In this document: piece by piece, positions 10,877 to 23,139 of the stretch
How positions within the stretch are numbered: the first letter of the stretch is position 1
How the letters are laid out: every line of letters starts with the position of its first letter
Origin: Mangifera indica
Taxonomy: Eukaryota > Streptophyta > Magnoliopsida > Sapindales > Anacardiaceae
NCBI RefSeq assembly: GCF_011075055.1
Contig: NC_058143.1
Location: forward strand, 11,733,057-11,797,056
DNA length: 64,000 nucleotides
Direction: 5' to 3'
Position numbers and translations under genes: made by a program
The notes under the pieces: model-generated
What the model saw: the letters and a program-made list of their open reading frames with translations, nothing else
The model's database searches: none
What the model was told of the DNA's origin: nothing

Positions 10877-11008
10877 CATATAAAGGCACTACTTACAGTT
10901 CTTACTCTCTTTTACCGTATGGTTGATTAAGGTCTTTCTTGACTTGAGCGTGTGAAGCACTTCAACGACTGGAGCTTCAAGTGAGGTAACAGAATTCTCC
11001 ACTTCAAG
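10877..11008 (+). promoter_or_regulatory. TATA box and 5' UTR exon of the PGG-only gene (unit A)
   Basis: CATATAAAGG at 10877-10886 is a good TATA box. The leader then runs to ACTTCAAG|GTATTC with the donor at 11008/11009. The normal acceptor, just before the ankyrin exon, has been deleted in this unit, so what this donor would now splice to is unclear. Confidence 0.55.
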
Positions 11009-11296
11009 GTATTCATATTTGTAACTTATTAATATATTATTAACTTTTTTTTATGAATATATCGGATTATATATTTTTTATTTATGAAATTGAACCTCTA
11101 GATTTTTTTAATAAAAGAGATTAAGTTTTTAGCATTTTTAATTGCATATATCAAACAAAATTAATTAATATTGTTTATTTTGTTTTAAATGTAAGAATAT
11201 TAGTTTGATACTTTAATTAAAAAATAATAAAGTTTGGTTTCTTCCGGAAGAACAAGAAAACTAAAAGTCACATTGGCATTTTTTTTTTTTAAATGA

Positions 11297-11374
<78 letters not shown>

Positions 11375-11710
11375 ATGTAAAAAGCTACACATTGGTATTG
11401 CTTTTTATTTTAAAACATTAAAGCACTAAAAAGAAGTATGCAGATGGGTATATATATAATTATAGGATAACGTTATTTAGAGGTATTCAACGATAATATA
11501 CCAAATTATATATTTTTTTAAATTAAAGAATTAAACTTTTAAATTATCAAATTTTATTATTAAAATAATTAAATTTCATTATTTTTTTAATTAATGATAC
11601 CAAATTAATCACTTTGTTTTTAAAATAAACCAAAATAAATAATACTAATTATGTTTGTTTGATATCTTTATTAAGATATACATAAAGTTTGATTATTTTA
11701 ATAGAAAAAT
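11009..11710 (+). other. First-intron remnant with a long TA microsatellite (unit A)
   Basis: Homologous to the first intron of the unit B gene until about 11700. The (TA)n run spans about 11309-11372. At 11700-11711 the sequence jumps from intron to the middle of the last exon; the junction shares TGAA with both parental edges (unit B 31092 and 33434). Confidence 0.6.
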
Positions 11711-12385
11711 ATGAAGCACAATAAACTACTCGAGGAAGCACAGACATGGATAAAAGAAACTTCTCAGTCTTGCTCTATAGTGGCTGTTCTCGTTGCTACA
11801 GTGGCCTTTACAGCTGCGTACACTGTGCCTGGAGGTTCTAATGAACAGGGGCATCCAGTTTTCCTTAACAGCTCTCTCTTCTTGCTTTTCACAGTCATGG
11901 ACGTTCTTGCTTTGGCCTGCTCCTTAGCCTCCGTTGTAATGTTCTTGTCCATCCTTGTATCGCCTTATACGTATGAAGAATTCCACCACAAACTCCCCGG
12001 CAAACTCAGAATAGGCTTCGCCTTGCTCTTCATTTCATTGATTACAACAATGATTTCATTCGCAGCAACAATATTGCTCATAATTCGTTCGGAAAAGCCC
12101 AATCGGACCACCACTATCATTTATACTGCTGCATTTCTTCCTGTCAGCATATTTGCACTCATGAGTTTTCCCATGTATCCTGAATTTGAGAAAACTTTGC
12201 TCCTGTTGTGTCCTAGATTGTCTAAGAAGTTTCCGCAGCCCAAGAAGTCAGCTTCCAGACAGGGTTCAGCAGCTCCTAAACAAACCGAATCGCACACAAA
12301 GCAGCTTGAGAACGATGGTCAATTGTCTGAGGAGAGTGTACCGATAATAAGCCCAAGCTCTGAGTGTGAGATTTATATTAGTTGA
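11711..12385 (+). CDS. PGG-domain-only protein produced by internal deletion (unit A)
   Basis: An open frame of 224 codons starting at a Met that is internal in the unit B gene (there preceded by an in-frame Leu codon). It carries the complete PGG domain: helix 1 near residues 20-38, TVPGG at 38-42, then hydrophobic segments near 52-84, 102-127 and 135-155, followed by a polar Ser/Lys/Gln tail. In ankyrin-PGG proteins this domain anchors the protein in a membrane and helps assemble complexes. All ankyrin exons were removed by a deletion of 2,342 bp relative to unit B, while a TATA box and leader survive upstream. The frame is otherwise clean and could give a four-helix membrane peptide without ankyrin repeats. 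Whether it is transcribed or translated is unknown. Confidence 0.6.
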   Translation: MKHNKLLEEAQTWIKETSQSCSIVAVLVATVAFTAAYTVPGGSNEQGHPVFLNSSLFLLFTVMDVLALACSLASVVMFLSILVSPYTYEEFHHKLPGKLRIGFALLFISLITTMISFAATILLIIRSEKPNRTTTIIYTAAFLPVSIFALMSFPMYPEFEKTLLLLCPRLSKKFPQPKKSASRQGSAAPKQTESHTKQLENDGQLSEESVPIISPSSECEIYIS

Positions 12386-12821
12386 TGCTGATAAGCGTAC
12401 CAAGATATTACAAACTAGTGTGACTTTGTTTTCATCATTTTGGGTTCCATCAAGTCAAGAGTGAGCGTCAAACAAGAGAATATTTTACTTTTTGTTCTAA
12501 TGAATTTGTATGCAAGTAGTGTGTGTTTTTTAAGAATATAAATTTAAAATATTTAAAGTATTTTTATCATATTTAATAGCATGCTTATTTTCCAAGAACC
12601 AATTGTCTCCGTATACTAATTCATATCCTGCGACTCCAATTGAATTCAATATTAGAGGCTTGTATAATATCTCCATATAATACCACTTTCTATTCTCCAA
12701 TAGAAAACAGTACCAAATCAGATAACCATATTTCTGAGTCATTCAGACTCATGTATTATTCACAAATTTAAGAGAAAAGGATTGGTTTCCATCTAAGAGA
12801 ACCAGAAGATTATGATAATAT
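12386..12821. other. 3' flank of the PGG gene (unit A)
   Basis: This flank is a repeated landmark of the cluster: versions lie at 1-180, 16629-16810, 34120-34580, 39740-39920 and 48060-48240, each with GAATTCARTATTAGAGG and GAGTCATTCARACYCA. It shows how many times a PGG 3' end has been copied. Confidence 0.6.
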
Positions 12822-13292
12822 GGGCCGTTTGGTTAGAGCCTTTTAAAGATTTTCTAAGTAATTTATTTTTTATTATTTATATTACAGTAATAAAATATTA
12901 CAGTAATATTTTATTATCAATACTGACGTGACATGTAATAATTATCACATTTATCTTAAGTATTAAAAGATTATCAAGATAATCTTGATTTTATTATAAT
13001 TATATTATTATTTATTAATATTTTAAGACAAAAATAAATTTATTTTTAATTAATATAACAAATAATATAAAAAATATTTAAAAATATTTATATTAAAAGA
13101 CATTTAAGTAAAATAATTTACTAGTATTCTTTTATTACCGTTAACCAAATAAATTAATTATTTATACCATCCATTTTTATCAAATTTTATCAAATGTAAT
13201 AATCATTTATATACAGTAATCTTCTCAATAATCTATCTTCAAAGTAATCTCTCTATTTTGATAATAAAACATTATTTAAATCAAACGCCCTC
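12822..13292. mobile_element. 471-bp MITE present only in unit A
   Basis: The element begins GGGCCGTTTGG and ends CAAACGCCCTC (imperfect inverted ends) and is flanked by TAT on both sides (12819-12821 and 13293-13295). Unit B has the empty site GATAATATAAGTG at about 34587-34599 with a single TAT. The interior is very AT-rich with no ORF. The 3-bp duplication and ends fit a PIF/Harbinger- or Tc1-like MITE; the exact superfamily is uncertain. Confidence 0.8.
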
Positions 13293-13324
13293 TATAAGTG
13301 AACTTATTAGGTAGGCTCATGGCG

Positions 13325-14827
13325 TCAAGAGAGAGCTCTCTTGATGAACAAAAACACAGTGCCTGCGTCTCCCCGGAAATATGAAGTTGTTCATCCTGGT
13401 ATGTTGTTAGTAACCAAGACTGCACATTGCTATTAGAGACTGAGATGAAGCTGCATCTTGGACTGAAGTAAACAAGCCTTTCAATGGGGAAAGGTGAATC
13501 TTTTGTCCCAGAAATTCGTCATTGTCAGGTAAAACCATAGATTCTGATATCGTTGTCAGGTAAAACTTTGGAGTTTGATATCTGAGGAGTCTCGATGATG
13601 CATTCTTCAAACTTGATGTAAACACAGAGAAATGAAATGGCCAATTAGAGATGAACCCAGACTTACAAATGTCGAATGCATTCAGAGAAGGCAAAGGCCC
13701 AACCTTGACACCCTTGGGACTTCGGACTTCATATTTGGCATCGTTATTAATGGAGGTTGTAGCCAAAGGCCACACATTTTGAAAGTCAGTTTCTTGGATA
13801 GGGTTGGGGATAGAATCGAGCCGAATTGATTCAAACTTGGTTATCAATTTGATTTGAATGGCTCAAAACAAGTGTAGTTTTGGTGAGTTCGAACCTAATA
13901 ATTGATGTTGTACTCAAACTCAAACTTAAACTTGAGGGCGATGAGCTCACTAAATTCGTGAGCTTAGAAGAGTTTAATTCGGTTACAACAAAAGAGTTTT
14001 GATCTATTTTGACTCAATTATACTATTGCTGCAGTCAAATTCGAATTCAATTTTAAATCCACCTCTTGATAGGGTGAATATCCAGGTCTGATCAAAGACC
14101 AGTTTATATTGTCTCCAATCCCAAAATATCATCTGACGCTTGACCTGCCACAACTCAAACTAAACTATAAAACAATTCAACTTTATATTTTATTCAAACC
14201 ACTAAAACTTGACTTGACTGCCCAATTTCAAATAACAGATTATATGATATATCATCCTAAATAAATCAAAGATTCAAATCAAATCAAGCGCTAGCAAACC
14301 ATAAAAATACCCGATATTTAAAATACCCAAATTCAATCCCTTCGCCATAATTTTCCCACAAACCATAAAAGGGAAACAAAGACTTACGCAAGAATCCATT
14401 TGCTGTTAAGCAAAGTTAACGCCTCAGTTGGTGCGGGAGTCGGATTCTTAGCTTCAAGCTGTCTAATAAGCTCGACAATCTCCGTTCTCGTTTCGGTAGT
14501 CGCCGTCAACCCACGATCGGTCCTATAGAACGAATCAATTAACGCCTTCTTCAAGTTATTAATCTCCGTCACGTCTATGGGCTTCTCCTCCTCTATTATG
14601 GCCACGGCGGTAGCTTCGTCCTCCTTATCGGGACACCATTCGTCATCGTCCACGGCCCAAGCCACGACCACCGGTCTTGCTTTCAGCTACTTCTTAGTGA
14701 TTCTCTGCGAAATCTTGGCCGAGTTCAGAGGAGGAATCGAAGGCTTCACAGTAATGAGATGCTGATGAGGTGGCATTAAAGAAAGGGTTTTGCATGGGAA
14801 TTGAGTGAGTTGAGAGAGTAAAGCCAT
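13325..14827 (-). pseudogene. Plastid fibrillin (plastid-lipid-associated protein) pseudogene, unit A
   Basis: Minus-strand exon 1 (14827-14388) codes for a chloroplast transit-like start MALLSQLTQFPCKTLSLMPP, then an acidic linker and LKKALIDSFYRTDRGL, TETRTEIVELIRQLEAKNPT and TEALTLLNSKWILA, all hallmarks of fibrillins, which bind plastoglobules and carotenoid structures in plastids. A donor (GC|GTAAGT) follows. Later exons are at about 13847-13700 (PLATTSINNDAKYEVRSPK) and 13625-13325 (DNDEFLGQKIHLSPLKGL, SVQDAASS, and shifted remnants of the C-terminus). Lesions: TAG at 14689-14687 between transit peptide and mature part (shared with unit B), a lost acceptor, and frameshifts in the last exon. 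It faces the PGG gene tail to tail. Some internal exon sequence was not found. Confidence 0.87.
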
Positions 14828-14929
14828 TGACTCTTCAGTTTGTCGTTTACGATGAGAAGTCTGAAAATAGATGAGCAGGCGGCGGGCCAGAAACAACAAG
14901 GGCACTAGGTTTTGTAATAGGCCAAAATG

Positions 14930-15615
14930 CTGTTCCCACCCAAGGTTTTGCGTAAGTACAAAGTTACACCAGTTAAATTTTTAAAACCCAATCATCTATG
15001 TCTGATAAATTTTATTATTATTATCAAAGATAAAATTATTTAACTAAAAATATTAGAAAAAATTAAAATTTTATCACATTTCTTAATTCAAAAATTTAAC
15101 ATTTTTTCTTCATTTTTGAAAAGTGCTCATTTCTCCTTTATAGTTTTTTGTTGCTTATCTTTGAGAACCATTCGCCATATCTAACATTTTGCTCTTTCCC
15201 TCTTGCTTTCTTCCTCCCTTTTGATCACTTTCTGTTTCCTCTCTAACCCTTTTCGTCTCCTACAAAAACAATTAGAGAAAGAAGGGAGAGTGATCAGGAG
15301 GGAGAGAGTTGACAATCAGAGACGACAAATTGTTATCAGAGATAAAAATCTAAAAACTAAAAGTTTGGGGGTGTATATAATGAAAAGATGAGAGTTTACA
15401 ATCCTTAATTTGAGAGAGAAAAAGTCAATTTTTAAATTTGAGAAATATAAAATTATAAGATAGAAATGAAAATTTGAAAATTTAAGAGTAATCTTTTAAT
15501 AAAATTTTTAAATAATAATTTTATTTTGATAATAATAATAAAATTTAATAAGTAAATAAATTTTTAAAAATTAACCGATATAAGTAAACTTACACTAAAC
15601 TTTGGGTGGACTTCG
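14930..15615. mobile_element. Hairpin MITE upstream of the fibrillin pseudogene (unit A)
   Basis: Left arm from TTCCCACCCAAGGTTTTGCG (about 14935) pairs with the right arm ending AAACTTTGGGTGGA (about 15610); inner stretches such as TTTTATTATTATTATCAAAG are also mirrored. The same element is at 38018-38640 in unit B, where a second hairpin has inserted beside or into it. No coding capacity; the short frame at 15203 is part of the hairpin. Confidence 0.65.
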
Positions 15616-16115
15616 TCTTAGATTGAATATTTTTGTTTCTTGAGATTGTGAGGGCAATATTGGCTTTAGAAGGGTGGAGTCCAAATGAATTGAGTTATTG
15701 ACATGTGGATGTTAAATCGAGATGTGAGGTAAGGAATGATTTGTATTTTATTTAGAATTAGTTAGTAATGTAACAACACAATCATGTTGCTTATGTTCTG
15801 TGAGAAAAAAATTAAGGTCTGGAATTTTCTTTTCTGATTGGACAATAGAATATCCTGCTAGTTAGTTAGTGTGGCATGGATTTAAATCGAATTAAATTTA
15901 AATAAAAACTTATTCAAACTATATTTAAAATTAAAATATAAAATTGAGTTTAATTTGACCGAATGATGAATATTAACATTATAAATGATATTAAATTGTA
16001 AAAAAAAAAAAAGATAATCATTAAAAACCATAAAAAAATAAGAAAAAACTTAAAAAATAGAAGAGTTTCAACAAGCCTTTGAACTCATATTAAGCTATCA
16101 AATTGTAACTTAAGT
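15616..16115. other. Intergenic sequence, no gene seen
   Basis: Shared with 38640-39212 of unit B. Contains AT-rich DNA only. Confidence 0.5.
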
Positions 16116-16345
16116 TGGACCACCACTATCATTTATGCTACTACATTTTTTTCTCTTAGCATTTTTACACACACAATTTCTTATTTATGTTGCATTTGAG
16201 AAAACTTTACTCAAAGTTGTATCATAATTTGTCTAAGACTTTGCATGTCACAAAGCCTCCACTACACATAGCAACTTTAGAACGAAGTTAATTGTCATCA
16301 TAACAAGCCTAGGCTCCCCAGTATGAGGGATTTATATAAGTTGCT
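16116..16345 (+). pseudogene. C-terminal fragment of a PGG gene (unit A)
   Basis: Nucleotide match to the end of PGG exons: GGACCACCACTATCATTTAT, TGCATTTGAGAAAACTTTAC, CATGTCACAAAGCCTCCACT, then the tail GAGGGATTTATATAAGTTGC. Several indels break the frame. The fragment begins abruptly in the last membrane segment and is followed by a standard PGG 3' flank, which continues into unit B. Confidence 0.75.
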
Positions 16346-16827
16346 CTAAGGTTAAACAAAGGACAATAATATGTCTTTAATCCAATAGATATTACAAATG
16401 AGAGCAAATTCTGTTTTTATTATTTTGGGTTTGACCAAGTTAAGTATAAGAGTCAAATAAAAGAATATTTTAGTCTGTTTTAATATAATTTTATGCAAAC
16501 ACTGGGTGTCTTTTAGATGGTATGTTATGTTGAGTCTATAAATTCAAAACATTTAATCTATTTTTACCATGCTTCAATAAGATTTTTAGCTTATTTTTCA
16601 AATATTAATTCTCTTATATTAATTTTTACCATTTCTTTACTTCAGAAACTTTTATTGAATTCAGTATTAGAGGCTTGTATAGTTTCTACATATATATTTC
16701 AATTTCTATTCGCCAACTAAATAATTAATTAATAGTACCAAATCATACAATCATGTTTTTGAGTCATTCAAACCCAAGAATTATTACACAAATCCAAGAG
16801 AAATGTGATATTCATACAAGGGAACTA

Positions 16828-16902
16828 GAAACTTATTGGGCGGATTCATGGCATCAAGAGAGAGCTTCCTTCCTTGATAAAGTATTTTGTGAACACAAAC
16901 CC
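16828..16902 (-). pseudogene. Remnant of a fibrillin gene 3' end (unit B)
   Basis: Same remnant as at 201-273, in the same place after the PGG 3' flank. Confidence 0.45.
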
Positions 16903-16989
16903 ATGAGTAGAGAAAGGCAAGAGGCAAGACACAAAGAGAGAAGAAACCAAAGAGACAGTGAAGGGATCACTAAAGTTATTGCATGGTAG

Positions 16990-18039
16990 CCATAGAAGAG
17001 TCCTCTTATGATCTGAGAGAAGAATTCAGAGCTTCCATGGTTGAGAAGATATTGGCAAACCGTATTGAAGAAGCCAAATATCTTTGAAGGCTGTTGAATT
17101 ATTATATGTCTATGTTTTTTATGGCTTTTGTATTAGTTTGTTTTGTAAATGCCGTTGAGATTATTTTTAAAATTAATTTAGAAACTATAGCCTTATTTTT
17201 CAATGAGCATGCATGCTTGTAAGAATATTATTACCAATTGTGTAATTATAACTCAAAGAATGACCTTATATATACTTTCAGTTATATTATAATGATATTG
17301 TAGTAACTTTACAATGCTAGAAAAACATTAAACCAGTAGATTATAAAATCACAGTTTGCGATACACAATTGTGTGAAATAGCCACACGTCTGTGTATCCT
17401 CTTGTAGAAAAAAACTTTACAAGAGCAATTGCACATTCGATCTGAGAAAATATTTTATATAGTCATATGGTATGAGATACATGTCCGTGTGTGGTCTCCC
17501 TAAAAGTGAATGATCATGTCAAGTGAAAGAACAATCATGTTTGGTTATAGCGTTAACAGTGGTTAACGCAAGGTTGATCATAATAAAAAATTATAGGGAT
17601 GCCCATCTCTAATAGAGTACACATCTATGTAAGGCTTGTGTGAGGAGCACAAGGAGATCAGGGTGTTAAATGATGGTATATCTCTAGTAGAGTAAGGAAA
17701 TGATTATTTTACCCCTAGGTTATGTTTGAAGAGGGAAAGAGAAAAGAAAGGGCTTAGCAAGGCAAGCTAGGACAAATAGCTAAAGTTAAGGTGCTCAACT
17801 ATTTGAGAGGTGGCATAGACCCCAATCGAGTCAAATCAAGGTCGAAAGTAGTGGAAGTTAAGAAAAATAATATACACTTAAATAACCATTAGCTTTGTGT
17901 GTAAGTGGGAAGATATTTGAAAACAATAAGGCTCTATGAGAAATAGACACTCATTAAATGTATTATACAGTTAGCGCCAAAGAACATTAGCCATATAGTA
18001 CAGTTCAGTTCAAGTGTGCATGTAAGATATAGTGACACT
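16990..18039. other. Intergenic sequence, no gene seen (unit B)
   Basis: Close copy of 362-1448. A 37-bp segment present in unit A near 485-520 is missing around 17110. Confidence 0.55.
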
Positions 18040-18650
18040 TCACAGTGGTCTTCATAGCTACGTACACTGTGCCTAGAGGTTCCAATGAAAAAAGGTATCC
18101 AATTTTCCTCAGAAGCATTCTTTACATGGTTTTCACAGTCATGGACATTACTACTTTGGCTTGCTCATTGACCTCGGTTGTAATGTTCTTGTCTGTCTTC
18201 ACTTTGCCTTATCAATATAAAGAATTCCACGATGCACTTCTTGACAAACTCTCAATAGGCTTCACCTTACTCTTCATTTCATTGGCTACAAAAATGATTG
18301 CATTAATGACAATAATATTGCCCATAGTTGGTTTAGAAAAGCCACATTGGGCCACCACTGTCATCTATATTGTTGCATTTTCTCTTGTTAGCATATTTGC
18401 ACTCATGCAATTTCTTATGTATGCTTCATTTGAGAAAAATTTGCTCATCATCTATTGTAGATTGTCTAATAATCGACATGTCATAAAGCCTCCACCGCTC
18501 TAGAAGGCAACTTTCGGATAAAGTTCCATTGTTGACCAAGCAGGTCTTCTCACAAATAAAGCAGCTTCCGATTGATGGTCAATTGTCTAAAAAGAGTGTT
18601 TATGATAAAAAGACTAAGCTCCCAGTCTGAGGGATTTATATAAATTGAGG
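18040..18650 (+). pseudogene. PGG-domain fragment (unit B)
   Basis: Counterpart of 1449-2052. The open stretch 18045-18503 keeps the motif as PRG and adds RHVIKPPPL before its stop, because the TGA of unit A (1880-1882) is CGA here. No ankyrin exon or start context; a shared pre-duplication relic. Confidence 0.8.
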
Positions 18651-20875
18651 TCGATAAGTGTCTAATTCACACATATATCCTTGTCTAAATATATGGATCT
18701 GCTTAATCATTGTTCATCATAAAGATAGTTGAGATTTTATTAGCTAGCATTCTTATGCATGTATACTCAAGAATAAGCTAGCCAAACAATTTTATTGCCT
18801 GCTAGCCTTAGAATGCCCATTCTTGGTCCCATTTTCAAGTGTCATCTTAGCCATATCTAATATCTTTTATTCCTATTTTAAAGTAGAATTTGACTTAAAT
18901 TATACATTGGAATTTAAAGCATAGACTTTTGATCCAGTGTTCATATGGCTGAGTTATATACATTATCATATGTCATGAATCGATTAAACTATGAATTAGT
19001 AAAATGATCAATTTAATCACTGATTCGATTTTAAAAACATTATCAATGAATAATATATGACAAATTCATTGTAAATTTTTTTTTAAAAATGCATATGATT
19101 TCATTCATTGAAAACTATAAAACTAAATTTGCTTTAAATGTTTGTATGATAAAATATTAAATAAATAAAGCAAGTGATAAGAGTCCCCACATGTGGCTAT
19201 TGGTAAATTTGATGGAAATGAGAAGACTAAATAGGACAAGGAGTCAACCGTAACTTGCCCTTTTCATTTCTTTTATAATGGAAATGAAACATATCTTCCA
19301 GCAACCAAATTATTCTTTGCTTCATCATTATTTTTAATCTCTTTGTTTCTTGTTTCTTTCATTGTTAACTCATTCTTTCTTTTGTCCATCCCTTTATCTT
19401 CTTCTAATTTTGTATTCTTTACGATTTCAATATAAATAAATTGTGAGATGGATATGATTCAGACCTTCCTCATTTTGTCTCTTGGTTTATGATTTTTTTA
19501 AATTTTTTATCGTCAACATGATTATTTGTGACACATAAAAAGTTGTGTTGCCAATGAGCAAGCGTTCTTTGTGAGAATATTACTACCAAAATTTATAATT
19601 ATAACTAAAAAAATGATCTTATCTATACTTTCAATCATATTATATTATTATTTTATTATTTTAATTTTTATAATTCGAATTGATAATCACTTTATCTATA
19701 AGATATGAATATAAAGATTTCAAACTCATAAACAATTTGTCCACGTAAACATATTATTCATTTACTTATGAGTTTGTATTCCCTGTGTCATAGATAATAG
19801 ATTATAACATATTTCCTAATAAATATGTGTAGTTTAACTTTATCTTCATCAAGGGATTATGTGCATTTATATATAGCCTCACTATATATATATATAGTCT
19901 TACTATTAAAATATTGTCTATTTTGAATATAAAATAGTTTTGCTTTTGGTTTTTATAACTTAAAAAATGTTTTAACAATTAAGAAGTTCACAAACAATTA
20001 AACTAATTTTGTATTAGCATTTTTAAGCAATATAAGATAGTCATATATACCAAATATTTCTTTTATATTTTGTCAATATAAAATTTGTGTTGAGATGCTA
20101 CAATGAAACCTAATTTTGGGTAAATTCAAAAAACTGTTTATTTTTACTTCGTTCGATTATAAATAATTAAACATCTTTTATTTTTATAATGGATTCATAA
20201 TCTTTTAGATATATATTCTTTCAATCCTATTATACTAATATTGTATTATTTTGCTTTTTATAATTAGAATTGGTTAGGGTCCTTAACATATAAACCCATT
20301 ATTCATCTACCAATTTTGATTTATTTATGAGTTAGTGTTTGCTGTTCACAGACATGGAAAATAAGTTATAACACTTTTCCCGATATGTGATGTTTAGTGT
20401 TATCTTTATCAAAGATTGAACATGTCGACTTATTATTAAGGCATTATACGTTTTAAAACATATAATTCATCACAGTATAACTTTTAGGGTTTTGCAACTT
20501 AAAACTTTTTTTAACAGTTTAAGAATTTACGAACTAATAAATCAGTCTTATTTTAACATCCATAAATAATGTGAGATACACATACATACCCAATATTTCT
20601 TTCATACCTTATTGATATGAGATTTGTTTCACTAGTTATACAAGTGTCCTACATAATCTAATATTAGGTAAATCCATATAACTATTTATTTATAATTCAT
20701 TTAACTATAAGTTATCAATAATCTTTTATCTCTATTATTACTTTATTATTATACTTTTATCATAATAAAATAAGAATAAAATTTACCTTTGTTTTATTCT
20801 CACTATTTATACAAGTGAGTTTTATCAATTGTTTAAGCAAAGTAACAATACTCTTATTCATCGTCATCTATAAGG
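18651..20875. other. AT-rich intergenic region, no gene seen (unit B)
   Basis: Copy of 2053-4300 with small indels, for instance loss of the inverted fibrillin-tail match near 18965 and a short extra ACTATATATATATATAGTC block near 19884. Confidence 0.55.
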
Positions 20876-20884
20876 ATAAAATAA

Positions 20885-21051
20885 GTCCCTATCTATAAGA
20901 GCACATAACACATGGCTTATCAAATTTCAGAGAATACAACAACTAGTTATTATTCTGTTAACTACAAGTTTGGTTTTGACCTTGTTTTGATACGTGAGAA
21001 CCTCAACCTTGGGAACAATAAAGTGAGATTGCAAAAAATCTCTACTTTTAG
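20885..21051 (+). promoter_or_regulatory. TATA-like region and 5' UTR exon of the decayed ankyrin gene (unit B)
   Basis: Same layout as 4313-4476, with donor TTTTAG|GTATTT at 21051/21052. The following intron is about 460 bp longer than in unit A because unit A has a deletion near 4915. Confidence 0.5.
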
Positions 21052-22161
21052 GTATTTGTATTTGTAAATTGTTTATATATCACTAATTCTTTTTATGGAT
21101 GTCGAACTATATCAATTTTTTTTTTTTTAAAGTAACCAAAGTCTCATAGTTTTTTAATTAAAAGAATTGAATTTTAAAATTTTTCTACAGAAAAAACTAG
21201 CCTTTTAGTATTTTTTAATAAAAGATATCGTGCAAACACAATAATTTATATTATTTGTTTTGTTTTAAAAGCTAGGTGAGTGGTTTGATAATTTCAATAA
21301 ATAATAATAAAAATTTAGTCTTTTAAATAAGAAAAGATAAAAATTTCGTCATTTCAACAAAAAAATTTAAAAGTTCGGTCTGTTTATTAGAAAAAACAAA
21401 TTCAATTCCTTAATCTGAGAAAATATGATAATTTGATTTGTACAAGTGTTGTTATATATATAAAAAAGGTTGCAGGAGTGGGACTGATGACCTCAATGTT
21501 CTATCTAACTTATTATATATTTATAAGATAACATCATTTAGAGATATTCAATAATGACATGCAAACTACAGTTTCTTTTTTTTTTTTTAAAGATTAAACT
21601 TTTAAATTTTTTTATTAAAATAGTCAAACTTTTAAATTTTATTATTGTAATGATTAAACATCTAATATTTTTAATTGAAAGTATCAAATTAATCACCTTA
21701 TTTTTTAAATAAAACAAAATACTAATTATATATGTTCAATAACTTCCATAAGATATATGAAAGTTGGGTCCTTTTAATAAGAAAATTTGAATGTTCGATT
21801 TCTTCGATAGAAAAATATAATATTTCAGTCGTTTCAATAACAAAATGACACATCGATACTTATAAATATTGTAATAAAACTATGTGTATTCAATTCTGAG
21901 AATTGAATTATCCAAAATATTATGTCATCATATAATAAAATAATTTGAATATAGAATAAAGTATTAGTCAATCGTCCTAATTAGATACTTAAAAAAATAT
22001 TCGAAACTGGATGCACATAATAATACTTGAAATATTGTTATCGCTATATTTATTTAATTTTGTTAAAGTTTTATTAACATGGTATACAATACTAAAATTC
22101 TTTTTTCTAAGACAAAATTTAAAGCAATTTCTACGGGAAGCTTTTGAACCGAGGAGCCGAG

Positions 22162-22484
22162 ATGGCCAGTAAAGCTGATTTGTACGAGCCTTATCAGGCA
22201 GCCCTGAACGACGATTGGGAATCTCTGAAGGACTTCTACGAGAAATATGGACGATGCTGTCATATCCTGTAGCGGCCTCCATGGACAATGCGTTTCACTT
22301 GGCGGTGTTCAGCAAAAGTAAAGAACCGCTTCAATCTAATCTCGATATTTCTGAAGAAAAATTTATGATGAGGTATGGCTATTTAGAACAGAATGGCTAC
22401 GGGAACATAGCTCTTCATGAGGCTGCAGCCAATGGGAACCTGGAGGCCGTACAGGCGTTGGTCAATCATATATGCTTTCTTGAC
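22162..22484 (+). pseudogene. Frameshifted and truncated ankyrin exon (unit B)
   Basis: Same start (MASKADLYEP), same 1-base deletion and same stop (TAG 22270-22272) as the unit A copy, with the old frame continuing at 22215-22517. It is truncated at the same place (CTTGAC|GTAAGA). The shared lesions show that this gene was already dead in the ancestor of units A and B. Confidence 0.85.
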
Positions 22485-23135
22485 GTAAGATTTGTTTTTT
22501 ATTATAATATAATCTAATTTTGGGTAAATCCCAATAACTTTTTTTTTTAATTTGCTTAATTATAAGTTAACCATCATTTTTTTTAATTATACTTTCATCA
22601 TCTTTTATTATATTGATATTATACTATTTTACTTTTTATAATTAGAATCTGTGACCGCTTGTTCATTGTCTCAAAACATGAAAAATGAGTTACAGCATCT
22701 TTCCTAATGAATATGTATTTTTTACCTTCATCTTTATCAATGACTAAACATATAGACTAGTCCACTATAAAAATATTGTACGTTTTAAATATACAATTTA
22801 TCATAATTTAGCTTTTATAGTTTACAAATTTAACAATTCACATATTATTAAACTAGTTTTGTCTTAATTACCTGAAGTAATAACAATTCACATACTAATT
22901 ATAACAAGTTCAGTATCTCTCTTGTATTTTATCAATATAAGATTTGTTTTAAAATCTCATAACATAACTTCATTTTGAATAAATTCAAATAACTGTTTGT
23001 TTCTATTTAATTTGATTATATGTTTTTAATCATATTTGATTTGATCATACTTTCATTGTTATGAAATAAGAACAAGTTTTTATCTTTATTATACTCTTGT
23101 TGTTTGTACGAGTGAACTTTATCAATTATTTAAGC
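22485..23135. other. Spacer between ankyrin remnants (unit B)
   Basis: AT-rich. It keeps about 200 bp (around 22620-22825) that unit A has replaced with the expansin fragment. No gene seen. Confidence 0.5.
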
Positions 23136-23139
23136 AAAG

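Larger units (their letters stand above)
1..16628. repeat. Tandem segmental unit A of the ankyrin-PGG cluster
   Basis: The block starting at 1 recurs in the same order from 16629 onward. The opening bases match at 1, 16629 and, less well, 39740. Landmarks pair one to one: PGG fragment 1449/18040, ankyrin exon 5137/22162, ankyrin-only gene 7860/26817, PGG exon 11711/33436, fibrillin 14827/37063, PGG tail 16116/39213. Exons differ by only a few percent by eye, so the duplication is fairly recent. The window edge falls inside the array, so the true unit boundary is not defined. Confidence 0.93.

Noticed and set aside
13632..13829. Plus-strand frame of 65 codons
   Set aside because: Antisense to the fibrillin pseudogene exons.
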